DNA of 64,000 bases, from NCBI GenBank assembly GCA_945907245.1, contig CAMDTB010000009.1:1-64000 (forward strand), written 5' to 3'. Both the position numbers and the translations under genes were made by a program. Positions 53,850 through 64,000 of the stretch are shown here, piece after piece (the stretch's first letter is position 1; every line of letters begins with the position of its first letter). Below the pieces are notes generated by a model. It was not told the DNA's origin, did not search any database, and saw nothing but the letters and a program-made list of their open reading frames with translations. This stretch comes from Rhizobium sp. Q54 (GTDB lineage: Bacteria > Pseudomonadota > Alphaproteobacteria > SMXS01).

Positions 53850-54980
53850 ATGACCGTCCGCGCCTATAGACACATCGAACGCCGCAAGTCGCGCCAGATT
53901 CACGTCGGCAACGTGCCGATCGGCGGCGACGCGCCCATCGCCGTCCAGTCGATGACCAACACCCGCACGACCGACATCAAGGGCACCATCGAGCAGGTGC
54001 TTGGCCTGGAAAAGGCCGGTGCCGACATCGTGCGCATTTCCTGCCCCGACGAGGAATCGACGGCGGCGCTCAGGCACATCATCAAGGAAGTGAATGTCCC
54101 GATCGTCGCGGACATCCATTTCCACTACAAGCGCGCCATCGAGGCCGCCGAAGCGGGCGCGTCGTGCCTGCGCATCAATCCGGGCAATATCGGCTCCATG
54201 GACCGTGTCCGGGAAGTCGTCAGGGCCGCCAAGGACCACAACTGCTCCATGCGCATCGGTGTCAACGCCGGTTCGCTGGAACGGGAGTTGCTCGAGCGCT
54301 ACGGCGAGCCGTGTCCCGAGGCCATGGTGGAAAGCGCCCTGAACCACGCCAAGGTTCTGGAAGACGCCGACTTCCGCGAGTTCAAGATCTCGGTCAAGGC
54401 GTCGGATGTGTTTCTCGCCGTCGCCGCCTACCAGGGCCTGGCCGACGCCTGCGACTATCCGCTGCATCTCGGCATCACCGAAGCCGGCGGCCTGATGACC
54501 GGCACCGTGAAGTCGTCCGTCGGCATGGGCATGCTGCTCTGGGCCGGCATCGGCGACACCATCCGCGTCTCGCTCTCGGCCGAACCGGTCGAGGAGGTCA
54601 AGGTCGGGTTCGAGATTCTGAAGAGCCTGGGCCTGCGTCACCGGGGCGTGTCGATCATTTCGTGCCCGTCCTGCGCGCGCCAGGCGTTCCAGGTGATCAA
54701 GACCGTCGAGACGCTGGAGAAGCGGCTTGCCCATATCGACACGCACATGACCCTCTCGATCATCGGCTGCGTCGTCAACGGCCCGGGCGAGGCCCGCGAG
54801 ACCGATATCGGCCTGACCGGCGGCGGCAACGGCAACCACATGATCTATCTGTCGGGCGTCACCGACCACAAGATCGACGACGAGAACATGGTCGAGCATA
54901 TCGTCGGCCTGGTCGAGAAGAAGGCGGCCCAGCTCAAGATCGAGCGCGCCGCCGCCGCGGCCCTCGCCGAGGCCTCGTAG
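53850..54980 (+). CDS. ispG: 4-hydroxy-3-methylbut-2-en-1-yl diphosphate synthase
   Basis: A 376-residue IspG/GcpE. The N-terminal TIM barrel has VGGVPIGG-like [18 protein letters not shown] and [13 protein letters not shown]. The C-terminal domain holds the [4Fe-4S] cysteines in SCPSCARQ and [10 protein letters not shown], with the cluster Glu following. It performs the penultimate step of the MEP isoprenoid pathway. hisS starts 23 bp downstream. A co-directional unit ispG-hisS-prfA-prmC is evident. Confidence 0.97.
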   Translation: MTVRAYRHIERRKSRQIHVGNVPIGGDAPIAVQSMTNTRTTDIKGTIEQVLGLEKAGADIVRISCPDEESTAALRHIIKEVNVPIVADIHFHYKRAIEAAEAGASCLRINPGNIGSMDRVREVVRAAKDHNCSMRIGVNAGSLERELLERYGEPCPEAMVESALNHAKVLEDADFREFKISVKASDVFLAVAAYQGLADACDYPLHLGITEAGGLMTGTVKSSVGMGMLLWAGIGDTIRVSLSAEPVEEVKVGFEILKSLGLRHRGVSIISCPSCARQAFQVIKTVETLEKRLAHIDTHMTLSIIGCVVNGPGEARETDIGLTGGGNGNHMIYLSGVTDHKIDDENMVEHIVGLVEKKAAQLKIERAAAAALAEAS

Positions 54981-55003
54981 CGACCCTTACCGGAGCCCCC
55001 AAA

Positions 55004-56245
55004 GTGGCAAAGCTGCAACCCGTCCGCGGGACCCATGACCTGTTGCCTGACGAGGCGCGCAAGCACCAGCACGTCATCGCCACGTTCCGCGACCTGGCCG
55101 AACGCTATGGCTATGGCCAGATCGACACGCCGATCTTCGAGTTCACCGAGGTGTTCGACCGCTCGCTGGGCGAGACCACCGATGTGGTCACCAAGGAGAT
55201 GTACACGTTCCAGGACCGGGGCGGCGACAGCCTGTCGCTGCGGCCCGAGCCGACCGCCGGCATCGCCCGCGCCTTCATCTCGGGCGGCCTGGCGCAGCAC
55301 CTGCCGCTGAAGTTCTATGCCTATGGTCCCATGTTCCGCCACGAGCGCCCGCAGAAGGGCCGCCTGCGCCAGTTCCACCAGCTCGACATCGAGGTGCTGG
55401 GCGTGCCGGAGCCGCAGGCCGACATCGAGGTGATCGCGCTGGGCGCACACCTTCTCGAAGTGCTCGGCGTGCGCCAGAAGGTGACGCTGGAGCTGAACAC
55501 GCTGGGCGACACCGAAAGCCGCACCGCCTACCGCGACGTGCTGGTGGGATATTTCTCGGGCCACGAGGCGAATCTCAGCGAGGACAGCCGCATGCGGCTG
55601 AAGCGCAACCCGCTGCGCATCCTCGATTCCAAGGACGAGGGCGACCGCCGGATCATCGCCGATGCGCCGCAGATGGGCGACTACCTCAACCAGGCGTCGA
55701 AGGACTTCTTCCAGAGGGTGAAGGACGGGCTCGACGCGCTGGGCCAGGACTACACCGTCAACGACCGGCTGGTGCGCGGCTTCGACTACTACACCCACAC
55801 GGCGTTCGAGTTCACCACGACCTTGCTGGGCGCCCAGAGCGCCGTCATCGGCGGCGGCCGCTACGACCACCTGATCGAGTACATGGGTGGGCCATCCACC
55901 GCCGGCATCGGCTGGGGCTGCGGCATCGAACGGCTGGTCATGCTGCTCGACGAGCCGCCGGCGCCGGAACGTCCCGTCGCGGTCATCCCGGTGGGCGCCG
56001 ACGGCGAAGCCGAGGCGCTGGTGCTGACCCAGCAGCTCCGGCGCGTCGGCGTGAAGGCCGATCTGGCGTTCCGCGGCAATGTGGGCAAGCGCATGAAGCA
56101 GGCGAACAAAGTGAACGCGCGGATCGCCGTGCTGGTCGGCGGCGACGAGATGGCGCGCGGCGTCGTCGCGGTGCGCGACCTGGACACGGGCGAGCAGACC
56201 GAGGTGCTCCGGGACAAGGTCGTCGCCCATCTGGGCGGCAACTGA
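55004..56245 (+). CDS. hisS: Histidyl-tRNA synthetase
   Basis: A 413-residue class II synthetase. Motifs seen include [15 protein letters not shown], motif 2 [17 protein letters not shown], the histidine-binding segment [15 protein letters not shown] and motif 3 [15 protein letters not shown], then an anticodon-binding domain. It charges tRNA-His. The start is GTG with GGAG at a good distance (residues VAKLQPVRG). The stop overlaps the prfA ATG by one base (TGATG). Confidence 0.97.
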   Translation: MAKLQPVRGTHDLLPDEARKHQHVIATFRDLAERYGYGQIDTPIFEFTEVFDRSLGETTDVVTKEMYTFQDRGGDSLSLRPEPTAGIARAFISGGLAQHLPLKFYAYGPMFRHERPQKGRLRQFHQLDIEVLGVPEPQADIEVIALGAHLLEVLGVRQKVTLELNTLGDTESRTAYRDVLVGYFSGHEANLSEDSRMRLKRNPLRILDSKDEGDRRIIADAPQMGDYLNQASKDFFQRVKDGLDALGQDYTVNDRLVRGFDYYTHTAFEFTTTLLGAQSAVIGGGRYDHLIEYMGGPSTAGIGWGCGIERLVMLLDEPPAPERPVAVIPVGADGEAEALVLTQQLRRVGVKADLAFRGNVGKRMKQANKVNARIAVLVGGDEMARGVVAVRDLDTGEQTEVLRDKVVAHLGGN

Positions 56246-57342
56246 TGGCCGGGTTCTCCCAGGAGCGGGTCAAGCAGCTCATCGACCGCTTCGAGGGCAT
56301 CGAGGCGCAGATGGCCAACGCGGCTGACATGTCGGGCGACGCGTACGCGAAGCTGTCGCGCGAATACTCGGAGCTGACCGAGGTGGTGGTCGGCGCCCGT
56401 GAGCTGCGCCGTATCCGCCAGGAAATCGAGGCCCTGGCCGAGATGGCGAAGGACTCCGACAGCGACGCCGAGATGCGGGCGCTGGCCGAGGAAGAGCTGC
56501 GCGAGCTCAACAACCGGCTGCCCGAGGTGGAGCGCGACCTGCAGCTTCGCCTGCTGCCCAAGGACGCCGACGACGACAAGGACGTGATCCTTGAAATCCG
56601 CGCCGGCACCGGCGGCGACGAGGCGGCGCTGTTCGCCGGCGACCTGTTCCGGATGTACCAGCGCCACGCCGACACCCATGGCTGGAAGATCGAGCTGATG
56701 TCGGCCAGTGAATCGAGCGTCGGCGGCTACAAGGAAATCATCGTCGCGGTGAACGGCAAGAACGTCTACGCCCGGCTGAAATTCGAATCCGGCGTCCACC
56801 GGGTCCAGCGCGTGCCGGTCACCGAGGCCGGCGGCCGCATCCATACGTCTGCGGCCACGGTCGCGGTCCTGCCGGAAGCCGAGGACGTCGACATCGTTCT
56901 CGAGGACAAGGATATCCGCATCGACGTGTTCCGTGCCTCGGGCGCTGGCGGCCAGCACGTCAACACCACGGAAAGCGCGGTGCGCATCACCCATCTGCCG
57001 ACCGGTATCGTGGTGTCGCAGCAGGACGAGAAGTCGCAACACAAGAACAAGGCCAAGGCGCTGAAGATCCTGCGCGCCAGGCTCTACGACCATGAGCGCG
57101 CGCAGCTCGACGCCGAACGCTCGGACGCGCGCCGCACCCAGGTCGGCAGCGGCGACCGCTCGGAGCGCATCCGCACATACAACTTCCCGCAGAACCGTAT
57201 CACCGACCACCGCATCAACCTGACCCTGTACAAGCTGGACCTGATCATGCAGGGGCAAGGTCTCGACGAGCTGATCGATGCGCTGATCTCCGAGGACCAG
57301 GCCGAGCGGCTCGCGGCCATGGAGACGGCCGGAGATTTCTGA
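56245..57342 (+). CDS. prfA: Peptide chain release factor 1
   Basis: A 365-residue RF1. The GGQ motif, which enters the peptidyl transferase centre, is at residues 235-237 in [15 protein letters not shown]. The PxT-type stop-codon recognition segment lies upstream ([10 protein letters not shown]). It releases peptides at UAA and UAG. It is tightly coupled to hisS (1-nt overlap) and to prmC, whose GTG follows the stop directly. Confidence 0.97.
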   Translation: MAGFSQERVKQLIDRFEGIEAQMANAADMSGDAYAKLSREYSELTEVVVGARELRRIRQEIEALAEMAKDSDSDAEMRALAEEELRELNNRLPEVERDLQLRLLPKDADDDKDVILEIRAGTGGDEAALFAGDLFRMYQRHADTHGWKIELMSASESSVGGYKEIIVAVNGKNVYARLKFESGVHRVQRVPVTEAGGRIHTSAATVAVLPEAEDVDIVLEDKDIRIDVFRASGAGGQHVNTTESAVRITHLPTGIVVSQQDEKSQHKNKAKALKILRARLYDHERAQLDAERSDARRTQVGSGDRSERIRTYNFPQNRITDHRINLTLYKLDLIMQGQGLDELIDALISEDQAERLAAMETAGDF

Positions 57343-58251
57343 GTGACCCGGACGGCGGCGACCCTGGGCGACCTGCAGCGGTCGGGACGGGCGCGCCTGG
57401 CTGCTGCGGGCGTGCACTCAGCCGCCCTCGATGCGACCCTGCTGCTGTGCGCGGCGACCGGCGAACGGCGCGAGACAGTCATGGCCTATCCGGAACGGCC
57501 GGTGGAGAGCCAGGCGGTCGACGCCTTTCGGGCGATGATCGACCGGCGCGCGGCCCGCGAGCCGGTGTCGCGCATCCTCGGCCGGCGGGAGTTCTGGGGC
57601 CTCGACTTCGCGGTGGCGGCGCCGGTGCTGGACCCGCGCCCCGACACGGAAACCCTGGTGCGCGCGGCGCTGGACTGGCTGGACGGGCGGCCTGCCACCC
57701 GGATCGCCGATCTGGGAACGGGCAGCGGCTGCATCCTGCTGGCGTTGCTGCACGAGCGGCCGCGGGACAACGGCCTTGGCATCGACATCAGCGAGGCCGC
57801 GTTGGACGTGGCGCGCGCCAATGCCGCGTCGCTCGGCCTGTTGGCGCGGGCTTCTTTCGCGGTCGGCGACTGGACATCGGGACTGCCGGACGGCGCCGTG
57901 AGTTTGATTGTGTCGAATCCGCCCTATATTCCCCATCAGGACATCGCCGGGCTGGAACCCGAGGTGGCGGTGTACGACCCCATCGGCGCGCTCGATGGCG
58001 GCTCCGACGGCCTAGACGCCTATCGCCGCATCGCCGCCGACCTGGGCCGGGTACTGACACCGGGCGGTGCGGCATTCCTCGAAATCGGCGTCGGTCAGGA
58101 GACCGATGTCGCCGCGCTGCTCGAACGGAGCGGCGCCAGAGTGCGGCAGTTTCCGGACCTTTCCGGCCGCATTCGCTGTCTGGGCGCGTTTTTTGCCGGT
58201 ACGGGCGAGAAAGATCATTTTGATGTTGGAAAATGCGTCGGGGATGAGTAG
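57343..58251 (+). CDS. prmC: Release factor glutamine methyltransferase PrmC (HemK)
   Basis: A 302-residue methyltransferase. Motif I is ADLGTGSGCILLALL and the substrate-Gln motif NPPY is at residues 192-195 (SNPPYIPHQD). GALDGGSDGLDAYRRI completes the PrmC signature. It N5-methylates the glutamine of the GGQ motif of release factors, so its position directly after prfA is functional. The GTG start abuts the prfA stop. Confidence 0.95.
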   Translation: MTRTAATLGDLQRSGRARLAAAGVHSAALDATLLLCAATGERRETVMAYPERPVESQAVDAFRAMIDRRAAREPVSRILGRREFWGLDFAVAAPVLDPRPDTETLVRAALDWLDGRPATRIADLGTGSGCILLALLHERPRDNGLGIDISEAALDVARANAASLGLLARASFAVGDWTSGLPDGAVSLIVSNPPYIPHQDIAGLEPEVAVYDPIGALDGGSDGLDAYRRIAADLGRVLTPGGAAFLEIGVGQETDVAALLERSGARVRQFPDLSGRIRCLGAFFAGTGEKDHFDVGKCVGDE

Positions 58252-58438
58252 GGTCCCCATTGAGAGAAGCGCGGGCGTCTTGGGGCCTGCCCTCTCGAAG
58301 TCATCCAGAATTGGAATCGCTGGATGCAGTCTCCCTCGACTGCACAACCTGGGCTCTAGGATCCGTTACGGGTCTGTCGGGATGATCATCGGTGGCAATA
58401 GCCGCAAGACCGAAACGAGATAACAACATAGTGGCACG

Positions 58439-59218
58439 ATGAGACACAGCAACGGCAAGCGCTCCCGGGGTCGCTCGGGCAGAAGACCCGCGCCCCAGCA
58501 GAACATCAACCGGGCATATGACAGCAACGGACCGGCGGGCAAGCTCCGCGGCACCGCGGCCCAGCTGGTCGAGAAATATGTCAGCCTGGCGCGCGATGCG
58601 AGGGTTGGCCGCGACCGGGTGCTGGTCGAGAATTTCCTGCAGCACGCCGAGCATTACCAGCGGATCATGAACGAGATCATGATTGCCCAGGGCATCGAGC
58701 CTCAGGCGATCGATGACGACGAGCAGGGCGGCTATGACGAGCAGTCCGAGAGCGACGGCAACAGCTACGAGCCGCCCAGCGGCAGCCAGGCCGCCGGCAA
58801 CCAGGGTAATGGCGGGCAGGGCTACAACCAGAACAGCGGCGGCCAAAACAATGGCGGCCAGAACAATGGTGGCCAGAACAACGGCAACCAGGGCGGTCAC
58901 AACCAGAACAATGGTGGCAACCAGCGCCGTGACCGCGATGGTGGCGGGCAGGGGTTCAACGGCAACCAGCGCCGTGACAGTGGCGGTCCGCCAGTGATCC
59001 AGCAGGTGCAGCCGCAGCCGGTTATTTCCGGCGCGGAAGACCAGCCCGACATCTCGGCCGACGTCGCCGTCGAGGTGCCGCCTGTGTCGCTGACACCGCC
59101 GGCGATGCCGTCCGCGCCGCGCGCCATCCGCAGCCGGCGTCCGCGCCGTCCGGCGGCGCCGAGCGAAGACGCCCAGACGGCGGCTCCGGTGGTTGAAGAG
59201 GCTTCGGACGCCGAGTAG
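58439..59218 (+). CDS. DUF4167 protein with Q/N/G-rich low-complexity tail
   Basis: A 259-residue protein. The N-terminal 85 residues form the conserved DUF4167 domain: a basic start MRHSNGKRSRGRSGRR, NRAYDSNGP, GTAAQLVEKYVSLARDA and ENFLQHAEHYQRIM. From about 95 to 185 it is dominated by Gly, Gln and Asn, with tandem GGQNN repeats, RD-rich patches and a Pro-rich end finishing in [13 protein letters not shown]. The basic and low-complexity parts suggest RNA or nucleoid binding; this is inference. DUF4167 genes sit between prmC and clpB across alphaproteobacteria and have no established function. Confidence 0.9.
   Translation: MRHSNGKRSRGRSGRRPAPQQNINRAYDSNGPAGKLRGTAAQLVEKYVSLARDARVGRDRVLVENFLQHAEHYQRIMNEIMIAQGIEPQAIDDDEQGGYDEQSESDGNSYEPPSGSQAAGNQGNGGQGYNQNSGGQNNGGQNNGGQNNGNQGGHNQNNGGNQRRDRDGGGQGFNGNQRRDSGGPPVIQQVQPQPVISGAEDQPDISADVAVEVPPVSLTPPAMPSAPRAIRSRRPRRPAAPSEDAQTAAPVVEEASDAE
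58838..58882 (+). repeat. Tandem 15-bp coding repeat (GGQNN x3)
   Basis: Three consecutive 15-bp units encode Gly-Gly-Gln-Asn-Asn (GGCGGCCAAAACAAT, GGCGGCCAGAACAAT, GGTGGCCAGAACAAC). They differ only at third positions. Degenerate copies lie on both sides. Such an array can gain or lose units by slippage without changing frame. Confidence 0.8.
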
Positions 59219-59239
59219 GCGCCTGAGACGACCTTTCTG

Positions 59240-59267
59240 ACGGGCGGCCTACTCGGCCGCCCGTTTT
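59240..59267 (+). terminator. Intrinsic terminator after the DUF4167 gene
   Basis: ACGGGCGGCC (59240-59249) and GGCCGCCCGT (59255-59264) pair perfectly around a TACTC loop and run into TTTTCGTTT. It separates the prfA-prmC-DUF4167 unit from clpB. Confidence 0.88.
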
Positions 59268-59354
59268 CGTTTGTGCCCGGCGTCCCGCTGCACGCCATCG
59301 ATCGCGCCCGGATTCGGACCCGCGAGAGCGGTCGCGGTTTCCTGCGCGCACCCT

Positions 59355-59382
59355 CTTGTGTTGCCGATCTGCAACACCATAT
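59355..59382 (+). promoter_or_regulatory. Heat-shock (RpoH-like) promoter of clpB with palindromic spacer
   Basis: CTTG (59355-59358), 18 bp, and CCATAT (59377-59382) resemble alphaproteobacterial RpoH promoters, expected before clpB. The 18-bp spacer is a perfect inverted repeat TGTTGC-CGATCT-GCAACA. The boxes are 62 bp before the clpB ATG. Confidence 0.5.
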
Positions 59383-59443
59383 GGAGGCCATGCTCGCGGT
59401 CCGCCGCGAAATCCAGGCATCCCGGAGTGGGAGGAAATCCAAC

Positions 59444-62098
<2,655 letters not shown>

Positions 62099-62119
62099 GT
62101 CATCGGGGGATAAATCGGG

Positions 62120-62150
62120 AAGGGCGGTGCCGCGAGGTGCCGCCCTTTTT
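62120..62150 (+). terminator. Intrinsic terminator of clpB
   Basis: AAGGGCGG (62120-62127) pairs with CCGCCCTT, with a partly paired GC-rich inner stem and a GCGA loop, and runs into TTTTT then CGTTTTC. This is a typical Rho-independent terminator 21 bp after the stop. Confidence 0.85.
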
Positions 62151-62173
62151 CGTTTTCTCCCATACTCACAGCT

Positions 62174-62412
62174 GTCATCCCGGCGGAAGCCCATAGGCGT
62201 CAATTCAACGCGCGAGCCTACCCTCTCATTTGCCATCCCCGCCAAGCGAAGTGCGCGCGGGGACCTATGTCGACCCGGGGCTCGCAACTGTCGGGTGGAG
62301 ACATGGATCCCGATCGCAAACCTCGCAGCCGCGAACCTGCCGGTTCGCGGGCTCGACCAGCGTCCGGGATGACAACTTCAGAGAGTGCGACCGCCAAGTT
62401 GACGCCTATGGG
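62174..62412. repeat. Composite intergenic repeat, nested palindromes (type B derived)
   Basis: The 495-bp gap between clpB and the M23 peptidase gene holds no gene. A type B end GTCATCCCGGCGGAAGCC begins at 62174. CCCATAGGCGTCAA (62190-62203) is perfectly complementary to TTGACGCCTATGGG (62399-62412). Inside are further palindromic fragments, including CGCGAACC/GGTTCGCG around 62332-62349 and a GGATGAC end near 62367. The layout suggests one repeat inserted into another. Both genes converge on it. Confidence 0.55.
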
Positions 62413-62453
62413 CGAAAGCTGGAACCCAGCCCCGATGCAGGTGAATCTCCACC

Positions 62454-62524
62454 CGTGTCCCTGAGCTTGTCGAAGGGCCTTGCACAAACGCGACCGCAGG
62501 CCCTTCGACAAGCTCAGGGGCACG
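62454..62524. repeat. Palindromic intergenic repeat (type C, second copy)
   Basis: CGTGTCCCTGAGCTTGTCGA at 62454 onward pairs with its near complement ending at 62524. It is almost identical in both arms to the element at 14496-14567, but its loop differs (ACAAACGCGACC). It lies 70 bp from the stop of the M23 peptidase gene, where it could terminate that transcript. Confidence 0.75.
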
Positions 62525-62593
62525 GTGAAATTTGAGTGCTGCACCGCTGGGGCCCGGCTTTCGCCAGGTTGGCAACGTAAAGGAGAGTGAAAC

Positions 62594-64000
62594 CTACTCC
62601 GCGCTGGCGACCAACTGCCGGGTGACCGGCAGGGCGGCCATATTCGTCTTCACGCTGTCCATGGCGGTCTTGAACGAGTCCAGCTCCTTGCCGGCGAGCG
62701 TGCGGCCGGTCGGCATCTTGATGCCGCGCGGATCGACCTGCTTGGCATCCTTCAGCACTTCGTAGTGCAGGTGCGGCCCGGTGGAGCGGCCGGTGGTGCC
62801 GACATAGCCGATCACCTCGCCCTGGCGGACGCGGGTGCCCTTCTTGATTCCCTTGCCGAAGCCGTTCATGTGAGCGTAGGCCGTCGCGAAGCTGCCGGTG
62901 TGGCGGATGCGGACGTAGTTGCCGTAGGCGCCCTTCATGCCGGCTTCCTCGATGGTGCCGTCGCCGGCCGCATGGATCGGCGTGCCCTTGGCGGCGCCGA
63001 AGTCGAGGCCCTTGTGCATCTTGGTGTAGCCTAGGATCGGGTGCTTGCGGTTGCCGAAGCCCGAGGTCAGGCGGGCGCCGTCGATCGGCGTCTTGAGCAG
63101 CGCCTTGCGCACGCTCTGGCCCTTCTCGTCATAGTAGTCGGCGTTGCCGTCGTCGCCGGCGGTGTAGAGATACAGATGGTGCGGCTTGCCGCTCAGGGTC
63201 AGGCCCGCATACAGCAGCGGGCCGGCTTTCACCATCTGGCCCTTGTCCTCGTAGCGGTCGAAGAAGATCTCGAAGCTGTCGCCCGGCTGGATTTCGCGCT
63301 GGAAGTCCACGTCCCAGGAATAGATGCGGATGAACTCGGAGATCACGTTGTGCGGCACGCCGGCCTTGCGCATGGCGGTGAACAGACTTTCCTTGATCTC
63401 GCCGCCGGCGCGGGTTGCATGGGTGTCGAGCTTGATGGCCTCGACGGCGCTGGCGAACGAGCCGTCGTTCTGCCGAGCCACGCGGACCGCGCTTTCGACC
63501 TCGGACTGGAGGCGGATGGCCTGAAGGGTCTGCTCGTCCCGCGTCGGGTCGTCGTTGCCGAAGGTGAGCTCGATCTCCTGGCCTTCCCTCAGGCGGCGGA
63601 CATTGAGATGCTCGGACAGGGCGGTGATGGCGCTGTGCGCGTCGGCCAGCTCGACGCCGGCCTTGACCAGCACCCCGGCCAGCGTGTCGCCGCGCATGAT
63701 GCGGGCTTGCTTGACCGGCGAGCTGTCGACTTCCTCGAGCAGCACCCGGGCGATCGGGCTGCCGTCGCTCATCGGGCCGGTCAGGCTCAGGCCCGGCTGG
63801 CCGCTTCGGGCGCTCGGACCCATCGACGCGATCATCGAGAACGGCGAGGGAACCGAACCGGCGGTGGCCGCGTTGTAGGAATTGTAGACGGAGAAATTGG
63901 CGTGGACGCCGATGCCGACCGTGGCGCCGACCAGCATGACCAACGCGGCGGTTCGAGCGAACCAGGCCGGCGAGCCTACATGACGATGCAAGTCGAGCTG
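62594..64000 (-). CDS. M23 family metallopeptidase, LytM-type (5' end may lie outside)
   Basis: At least 465 residues. A membrane segment near the N-terminus (AALVMLVGATVGIGVHANF) is followed by a LysM/OapA-like segment (ARIMRGDTLAGVLVKAGV). The C-terminal peptidase domain carries the zinc motif HKGLD (HxxxD) and HLHYEV. It is an envelope protein that cleaves peptidoglycan cross-links or activates amidases. A TTG at 63991 could be the start, but the frame remains open to the edge of the window, so the true start may be beyond it. Confidence 0.9.
   Translation of the reverse strand, partial: QLDLHRHVGSPAWFARTAALVMLVGATVGIGVHANFSVYNSYNAATAGSVPSPFSMIASMGPSARSGQPGLSLTGPMSDGSPIARVLLEEVDSSPVKQARIMRGDTLAGVLVKAGVELADAHSAITALSEHLNVRRLREGQEIELTFGNDDPTRDEQTLQAIRLQSEVESAVRVARQNDGSFASAVEAIKLDTHATRAGGEIKESLFTAMRKAGVPHNVISEFIRIYSWDVDFQREIQPGDSFEIFFDRYEDKGQMVKAGPLLYAGLTLSGKPHHLYLYTAGDDGNADYYDEKGQSVRKALLKTPIDGARLTSGFGNRKHPILGYTKMHKGLDFGAAKGTPIHAAGDGTIEEAGMKGAYGNYVRIRHTGSFATAYAHMNGFGKGIKKGTRVRQGEVIGYVGTTGRSTGPHLHYEVLKDAKQVDPRGIKMPTGRTLAGKELDSFKTAMDSVKTNMAALPVTRQLVASAE

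Noticed and set aside
54164-55003. Apparent long N-terminal extension of hisS
   Set aside because: It overlaps ispG in another frame; HisS is full length from the GTG at 55004.

Overview
The window is a chromosomal segment of a GC-rich alphaproteobacterium. I infer the class from several sets of neighbours: lysC-ptsP, then ispG-hisS-prfA-prmC-DUF4167-clpB; a J-domain gene with cobS and cobT divergent from bolA; aroK-aroB followed by a CorC-type gene; and a UbiG/DUF1178 pair. A Rhodospirillales-like lineage fits, but no rRNA is present to settle it. There is no prophage, insertion sequence or CRISPR array. Almost every long open frame opposite a real gene is a high-GC shadow.

Left third (1-19500). 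A tRNA-Leu(UAA) is followed by mostly accessory metabolism: an NAD(P)-binding protein, an SDR, a SnoaL-like protein with a spinster-type MFS transporter, typA, a DMT exporter and a luciferase-like oxidoreductase. Next come a membrane-anchored relative of the CobT VWA domain, and a catabolic run of Rieske oxygenase, acyl-CoA dehydrogenase, second luciferase-like oxidoreductase, APH-type phosphotransferase and the MeaB GTPase. Housekeeping rpmB, an amidase, an esterase-like protein and a dienelactone hydrolase follow. A leader with mutually exclusive hairpins lies before the acyl-CoA dehydrogenase.

Middle (19500-39800). A minus-strand operon holds a J-domain protein, CobS, CobT and a small exported protein, with bolA divergent from it. 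Two hydrolase/membrane genes come next, then the aroK-aroB-CorC-AEC transporter operon. Divergent from aroK are a tiny membrane protein, a large exported helical protein of unknown function and xerD. A malyl-CoA lyase-like gene, an autoregulated DUF1778/GNAT toxin-antitoxin pair, a DsbA/FrnE protein, accA with two small followers, and secA complete this part.

Right third (39800-64000). This is mostly housekeeping in tightly overlapping operons. argJ-GNAT-mutT-DUF2459 are joined by 4-nt overlaps; comF-grx-nitrilase and the SAM methyltransferases (including ubiG) follow. A long plus-strand run then carries lysC, a nitronate-monooxygenase-like gene, ptsP, a short RodZ-like HTH membrane protein, ispG, hisS, prfA, prmC, a DUF4167 protein with a Q/N/G-rich tail, and clpB. 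The window closes in an M23 peptidase whose 5' end may lie outside.

Non-coding structure worth attention: palindromic repeat families at gene ends; three convergent gene pairs whose two stop codons share one CTAG; strong sigma70-like promoters for rpmB, secA and the toxin-antitoxin pair, the last two overlapped by inverted repeats; and a heat-shock-like clpB promoter whose spacer is a palindrome.
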